Below are positions 5,906 through 8,679 of a DNA stretch of 8,679 nucleotides, in pieces (the first letter of the stretch is position 1; every line of letters begins with the position of its first letter). Under the pieces are notes generated by a model, which had not been told where the DNA came from, did no database searches, and saw only the letters and a list, made by a program, of their open reading frames with translations. Made by a program: the position numbers and the translations under genes. This DNA is from Elusimicrobiota bacterium (GTDB taxonomy: Bacteria > Elusimicrobiota > Elusimicrobia > Elusimicrobiales > UBA9959), in the NCBI GenBank assembly GCA_003500765.1, contig DNQL01000321.1, forward strand, positions 1 through 8,679. Reading direction: 5' to 3'.

Positions 5906-6786
5906 TTTTTCTCCTTCGCCCGGCGTTCGGCGGCCGTCACCGCCGCGGCCAGCAGGCAGGCCAGGGTGACCGGGCCCACTCCGCCGGGCACGGGCGTTAT
6001 CCGTCCCGCCGTCCCGGCCAGCGCCGCGAAATCCGCGTCGCCGCACATTTTCCCATCGGGGCCGATATTGGTCCCGACGTCGATGACCACGGAACCCGGG
6101 TTTATCATGTCGGGTTTGAGCCACAGCGCCTTGCCGATGGCCGTCACCACTATCTCCGCGCGTTTAAGGACGGCGGCGATGTCCTTCGTCCGCGAATGGC
6201 AGAGCGTCACGGTGGCGTCGAGGCAGGTCAGCATATGCGCCGCCGGCCGGCCGACTATCGCCGAGCGGCCGACCACGGCTATCTCTTTCCCGGCCGGGTC
6301 TATGCCGGCGCGCTTCATTATCTTCACTACGGCCAGCGCCGTGCAGGGCACGAAGAACCCCCCGCCTTCTATCTCCTTCCAGGTCTTGGCCAGGAAAAGC
6401 CGGCCCATGTTCAGAGTGGAGAGAGCGTCGGGGTCCTTGGCCGGGTCCAGCAGTTCCCAGGCTTCCGGCACGTCGAAGCCGGCCGGCAGGGGGCGCTCCA
6501 CCATTATCGCGTCGACGCCCGGGTCGGCGCCGAGCTCCCGCAGCAGGCCGAAGAAATGGTCCCGGCCTTTGGATTCTTCCGGCATTATCAGGCGCGTTTC
6601 TATGCCCGCCTTGTCGCAGGCGGCGATCTTGCGTTTGACGTATATGGCGGAGGGAGAATCCGCGTAATAATTCACGATCGCCAGCGAGGGCTTCCGGCCC
6701 AGGAGCGCGGCCGCGGCCGCCGCGCGGGAGGCGACGTCGGCGAGGATGGACTGCGAGAGGGTCTTGCCTTCTATGATATCTGCCAT
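5902..6786 (-). CDS. folD: FolD-like methylene-THF dehydrogenase/cyclohydrolase, divergent
   Basis: This 294-aa protein belongs to the FolD family, which oxidises 5,10-methylene-THF with NADP and hydrolyses the product to 10-formyl-THF. Seen: S46-x2-Y49-x3-K53 (catalytic Tyr/Lys), P-L-P at 99-101, G-R-S-A-I-V-G-R-P (173-181) of the NAD(P) fold, D-V-G-T-N (236-240), and T-P-V-P-G-G-V-G-P (264-272). Several usually invariant spots differ: V-Q-L-P-L-P is V-E-R-P-L-P (E97 for the cyclohydrolase Gln), K-D-V-D-G is K-D-P-D-A (117-121), P-C-T-P is P-C-T-A (147-150), and the G-x-D-P-A-S stretch is Y-A-D-S-P-S. Length is normal. The ATG at 6786 has no Shine-Dalgarno but sits 6 nt from a strong -10, so the transcript may be leaderless. 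It is the first gene of a three-gene operon. Confidence 0.88.
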   Translation of the reverse strand: MADIIEGKTLSQSILADVASRAAAAAALLGRKPSLAIVNYYADSPSAIYVKRKIAACDKAGIETRLIMPEESKGRDHFFGLLRELGADPGVDAIMVERPLPAGFDVPEAWELLDPAKDPDALSTLNMGRLFLAKTWKEIEGGGFFVPCTALAVVKIMKRAGIDPAGKEIAVVGRSAIVGRPAAHMLTCLDATVTLCHSRTKDIAAVLKRAEIVVTAIGKALWLKPDMINPGSVVIDVGTNIGPDGKMCGDADFAALAGTAGRITPVPGGVGPVTLACLLAAAVTAAERRAKEKK

Positions 6787-6792
6787 GAGGGT

Positions 6793-6801
6793 ATTTTAGC
6801 A
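6793..6801 (-). promoter_or_regulatory. Extended -10 promoter of folD, probably leaderless
   Basis: On the minus strand TGC-TAAAAT (plus 6801-6793) matches an extended -10 with 5 of 6 consensus bases. Only six bases separate it from the ATG at 6786, so transcription should begin at or next to the start codon. No ribosome-binding site is present in the gap, which agrees with a leaderless mRNA. No clear -35 is seen. Confidence 0.6.
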
Positions 6802-6825
6802 AAAGGCCGCCGCCGGTTCCCGCGC

Positions 6826-6863
6826 AAAAAAAACCGCCCGGGCGGGGGCCCGGACGGTTTTTG
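6826..6863 (-). terminator. Strong terminator of the 88-aa repeat-protein gene
   Basis: An 11-bp stem (plus 6833-6843 with 6848-6858, one G-U pair on the minus strand) and a 4-nt loop are followed on the minus strand by eight T residues (plus A6826-A6833). On the plus strand five T residues follow (6858-6862), so it could work both ways, although no plus-strand gene enters from the left. It lies about 26 nt past the stop at 6889 and insulates folD from it. Confidence 0.92.
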
Positions 6864-6888
6864 TTCCTTGGTCTTTGAAAACCGCGGA

Positions 6889-7155
6889 TTACTTGCGCTT
6901 GCCTTTCTTGGCCTTGGCCTTCTTTTTGCCCTTCCCGGCGTTGACCATCTTGGCGCGGGATATGTCACCGGCCTTGTCGAGGAAATACAGGAAGCCTTCC
7001 TCTTTCTTGACGCCGGCCTTGGCGACCTTGGAGGGCTTGCCGCCCTTTTTGCCGCCGCGGGCCATCTTGGCGCGGGAAACATCGCCCTGCTTGTCGATGT
7101 AATAAAGGAAACCATCCTCGCGCTTCACATGCAGTTTCATTACTTTCTCAGCCAT
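6889..7155 (-). CDS. Small basic protein with two 22-residue repeats, unknown function
   Basis: I do not recognise a named family for this 88-aa protein. Residues 10-31 and 49-70 are two copies of one motif, V-K-[RK]-E-[DE]-G-F-L-Y-[YF]-[IL]-D-K-x-G-D-[VI]-S-R-A-K-M, 39 residues apart. They are joined by a Gly/Lys linker, and the protein ends in a K/A/G-rich tail (about 71-88). The pattern of aromatics, then D-K-x-G turn, then alternating residues suggests a beta-hairpin in each copy. There is no signal peptide, so it is cytoplasmic. The basic tail resembles those of small nucleic-acid- or ribosome-associated proteins; that is inference. The gene stands alone with its own promoter (7202-7230), the best ribosome-binding site in the window (AGGAGG, 7165-7170) and a strong terminator, which suggests high expression. 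ATG 7155 is chosen for that site; ATG at M6 is an alternative. Confidence 0.88.
   Translation of the reverse strand: MAEKVMKLHVKREDGFLYYIDKQGDVSRAKMARGGKKGGKPSKVAKAGVKKEEGFLYFLDKAGDISRAKMVNAGKGKKKAKAKKGKRK
6946..7128 (-). repeat. Two intragenic copies of a 66-nt repeat, 117-nt period
   Basis: The copies at 7063-7128 and 6946-7011 encode the two protein motifs of the 88-aa gene. They share an exact 15-nt run at their 3' ends (plus 6946-6960 and 7063-7077), with many third-position differences elsewhere. This points to an old duplication kept at the protein level. Confidence 0.85.
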
Positions 7156-7164
7156 TTCTTCTTC

Positions 7165-7170
7165 CCTCCT
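7165..7170 (-). promoter_or_regulatory. Consensus ribosome-binding site of the 88-aa gene
   Basis: AGGAGG on the minus strand lies 9 nt before the ATG at 7155. It is the strongest Shine-Dalgarno in the window and decides the start codon over the internal Met six codons in. Confidence 0.85.
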
Positions 7171-7201
7171 AACGGGAACTTCGTCTTGGAATTACACCGA
7201 A

Positions 7202-7230
7202 AGTTTACATTATGCCGACGGAGAATTCAA
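7202..7230 (-). promoter_or_regulatory. Promoter of the 88-aa repeat-protein gene
   Basis: On the minus strand TTGAAT (plus 7230-7225) and TAAACT (plus 7207-7202) are separated by exactly 17 nt, matching 4 of 6 bases each. Transcription would start near 7195 with a leader of about 40 nt holding the AGGAGG site. It begins only 9 nt past the stop of the upstream hydrolase gene, which has no strong terminator, so some read-through is possible. Confidence 0.55.
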
Positions 7231-7239
7231 GGGCGAATT

Positions 7240-8190
7240 TTATGCGCCGACCGTTTTTACCGCGCCGGGCGGCGGTTCGGCCGGCTCCGGGTCCGTCGGC
7301 AGGTGCGCCTGGAAGAACTCGGCGACCTTGCGGCGGTAGGCTTCCCCGCCGACCTCGGCGCATTTGGCGTGCCCCGCCCCGGTGACGGTCCAGAGCGATT
7401 TCTCCGTCGAGCCGCACGCTTCGTAGAGGGCCCGCGCCTCGGGCTGCGGCACCAGCTCGTCGTGGTCTCCCTGTATGAAAAGCACGGGCTGCTTCACGGC
7501 CGGCGCCGTGTGGACGGGGCTGTAGGGTTCGGGGTCGGCGCCGAGCTTGAGGCGCACGAAGAAGAGGATCATGGGTATCAGCGGGTAGAACGGCACCTTG
7601 AGCCGCCGCCAGCCCCAGTTGGCCACCACGCGCGTGTATGAAAGGAATATGTTCTCGGCCAGCAGGCATTTTACTTCGGGCCTGCGCGAGGCTCCCCACA
7701 TCGCCACCGACGCGCCCATCGAGAGGCCGAACAGAGCCAGGCCGCCGCAGGCCTCCGGCCTGTTGGCGTGCAGCCAGGCGAAGGCGGCCTCCAGGTCGCG
7801 CGTTTCAAGGTAACCGACGCTGGCCGCGCTCCCGGCGCTTTCGCCCGAGGCGCGGAAGTCGAAGTAAAAAAGGTTGAAGCCCAGAGCGGCCAGGAAATGG
7901 GTGTCCTTCATCAGGTCGGATTTGTTGGATCCCCACCCATGGCAGAAGACTATGGTCCTGGAGCTTGCTTCTCCTTCGGCCGGGATGAACCAGCCGCGCA
8001 GCGCGACGCCGTCGGTGGAGGGGAAGATCACCGGCTCATAGGCCAGCCTGAACTGGTCCGGGAGGTGGGAGATCTTCATGCGGGCGGGCTGTATTATCGA
8101 GAAGCTCTTGAGGTACGCCAGCCAGACGGTTCCGGCTGAGATAGCCAGCAGCGAGAAGAGCAGCCAGTAGAAGATCTCCTGTGCGGTCAT
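7240..8190 (-). CDS. Membrane-anchored alpha/beta hydrolase (BEM46/COG1073-like)
   Basis: This 316-aa serine hydrolase has an N-terminal membrane segment (about 7-27) and an alpha/beta fold from about 50. Seen: the oxyanion region C-H-G-W-G-S-N-K (83-90), D-F-R-A-S-G-E-S (111-118), the nucleophile elbow G-L-S-M-G with S157, the acid D244 in G-D-H-D-E-L-V-P, and H274 in G-A-G-H-A. A second hydrophobic stretch (about 200-215) sits in the cap region. The Pro/Glu-rich C-terminal tail (about 298-316) is not part of the fold. It resembles BEM46/YqkD-type hydrolases of unknown substrate, likely an esterase or peptidase-like enzyme at the membrane. The ATG at 8190 overlaps the dapB stop (ATGA), with a modest AAAGGGG upstream, so translation is probably coupled to dapB. 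Nothing else ties it to lysine synthesis. Confidence 0.9.
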   Translation of the reverse strand: MTAQEIFYWLLFSLLAISAGTVWLAYLKSFSIIQPARMKISHLPDQFRLAYEPVIFPSTDGVALRGWFIPAEGEASSRTIVFCHGWGSNKSDLMKDTHFLAALGFNLFYFDFRASGESAGSAASVGYLETRDLEAAFAWLHANRPEACGGLALFGLSMGASVAMWGASRRPEVKCLLAENIFLSYTRVVANWGWRRLKVPFYPLIPMILFFVRLKLGADPEPYSPVHTAPAVKQPVLFIQGDHDELVPQPEARALYEACGSTEKSLWTVTGAGHAKCAEVGGEAYRRKVAEFFQAHLPTDPEPAEPPPGAVKTVGA

Positions 8191-8679
8191 TTGAGAACCC
8201 CTTTAAGTCCGAGCAGGTCGGCGTAATCGTAGAATCCTTTTTCCTTCCCGGCCAGCCAGAGGGCGGCCGTTATGGCGCCGTCGGCGAAAACGTCGCGGGA
8301 GTGGGCCCGGTGCGTGAGCTCCACCCTCTCGTGCGGCCCCGCCAGCAGCACGGTGTGCTCGCCGACGATGTCGCCCGCGCGGGCGCTGGACACCGCCGCT
8401 TTCCGGCCGGCGGCTTTTACGGCGTCGAGGTACCGCAGCGCGGTGCCCGACGGGGCGTCCTTCTTGAGCCTGTGGTGGACTTCGCTGACGTGGATATCGA
8501 AACCTTCCAGTTTTTCGGCCATGAGCCGCGTCAGCGCGAAGGTCAGGTTGACGGCGGGGCTCATGTTGGGAGAGACGAAAAGAGGGATGCGGGAGGAGAG
8601 GGCGCGGAGCCGCTCCAGCTGTTCCGGCGAGAAGCCGGTGGTGCCGGTGACCAGCGGCACGCCGGCCTCGGAACAGCTG
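8187..8679 (-). CDS. dapB: DapB, 4-hydroxy-tetrahydrodipicolinate reductase (partial, 3' part)
   Basis: The reading frame runs off the right edge, so the N-terminal NAD(P)-binding domain is missing here. About 163 C-terminal residues remain. Seen: G-T-T-G-F (nucleotide-domain end), E-V-H-H-R-L-K-K-D-A-P-S-G-T-A (catalytic His and Lys, substrate loop), G-D-I-V-G-E-H-T-V, and the closing L-T-H-R-A-x-S-R-D-V-F-A-x-G-A. The enzyme reduces hydroxy-tetrahydrodipicolinate in the DAP/lysine pathway that feeds peptidoglycan. The GTG at 8660 is not the true start: the frame continues upstream without a stop and the family sequence continues there. It overlaps the hydrolase gene by 4 nt. dapA or other dap genes may lie beyond the edge. 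Confidence 0.96.
   Translation of the reverse strand, partial: SCSEAGVPLVTGTTGFSPEQLERLRALSSRIPLFVSPNMSPAVNLTFALTRLMAEKLEGFDIHVSEVHHRLKKDAPSGTALRYLDAVKAAGRKAAVSSARAGDIVGEHTVLLAGPHERVELTHRAHSRDVFADGAITAALWLAGKEKGFYDYADLLGLKGVLK

Noticed and set aside
5906..6124. N-terminal extension of the Lys-rich protein into the folD 3' end
   Set aside because: The added sequence is out-of-frame folD; the ATG at 5905 has a ribosome-binding site and starts a signal peptide.
6196..7641. 481-aa plus-strand ORF
   Set aside because: It runs through a strong terminator and antisense to three real genes with motifs and signals; its composition is typical of antisense frames.
1..8679. CRISPR array, IS ends, attachment sites or phage genes
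   Set aside because: No regularly spaced repeats, no terminal inverted repeats with a transposase, and no integrase were seen on either strand.

Overview
This is a GC-rich bacterial chromosomal window that looks mostly like core genome. It holds ten coding regions (one cut by the right edge), packed tightly with several 4-nt start/stop overlaps. No transposase, integrase, phage gene, CRISPR array, tRNA or rRNA is visible. The host is free-living in style: lysine/DAP synthesis (dapB), de novo NAD synthesis (nadA), one-carbon metabolism (folD), rRNA/tRNA methylation (rlmN) and Fe-S handling (NifU domain). A distinctive trait is that ATA is the commonest isoleucine codon despite the high GC. Gene style and the small Lys-rich repeat proteins made me think of Elusimicrobiota or a neighbouring phylum. 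That is a weak inference that only a database search can settle.

Layout, left to right. Positions 1-142 hold a leftward-facing intrinsic terminator, a stretch that can fold, and an extended -10 promoter for the rightward operon. Positions 143-3000 (+) form a four-gene operon: NifU-type Fe-S carrier, PHP phosphoesterase of the RNase AM/YciV type, glycerophosphodiester phosphodiesterase, and quinolinate synthase NadA. The last three are joined by 4-nt overlaps. Positions 3021-3458 (-) encode a secreted two-SH3b-domain protein that converges on nadA. The divergent gap 3459-3576 carries an exact tandem 11-bp repeat. rlmN follows at 3577-4608 (+).

Positions 4597-6786 (-) form a three-gene leftward operon: a divergent FolD-like protein, a secreted Lys-rich repeat protein, and a class I SAM methyltransferase whose 3' end overlaps rlmN tail to tail. 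Upstream of it, 6889-7155 (-) is a stand-alone 88-aa basic protein with two copies of a 22-residue motif; it has its own promoter, a strong ribosome-binding site and a strong terminator. The right end (-) is dapB (3' part) overlapping a membrane-anchored alpha/beta hydrolase.

Functional links: NadA needs a [4Fe-4S] cluster, so the co-transcribed NifU-domain protein may supply it. The rest of the + operon is nucleotide and phosphodiester turnover. The least explained parts are the two Lys-rich proteins with two repeats each at a 39-40 residue period, the FolD homologue with substitutions at usually conserved positions, and the possible leader RNA at the left edge. I did not find a clear new defence or mobile system.
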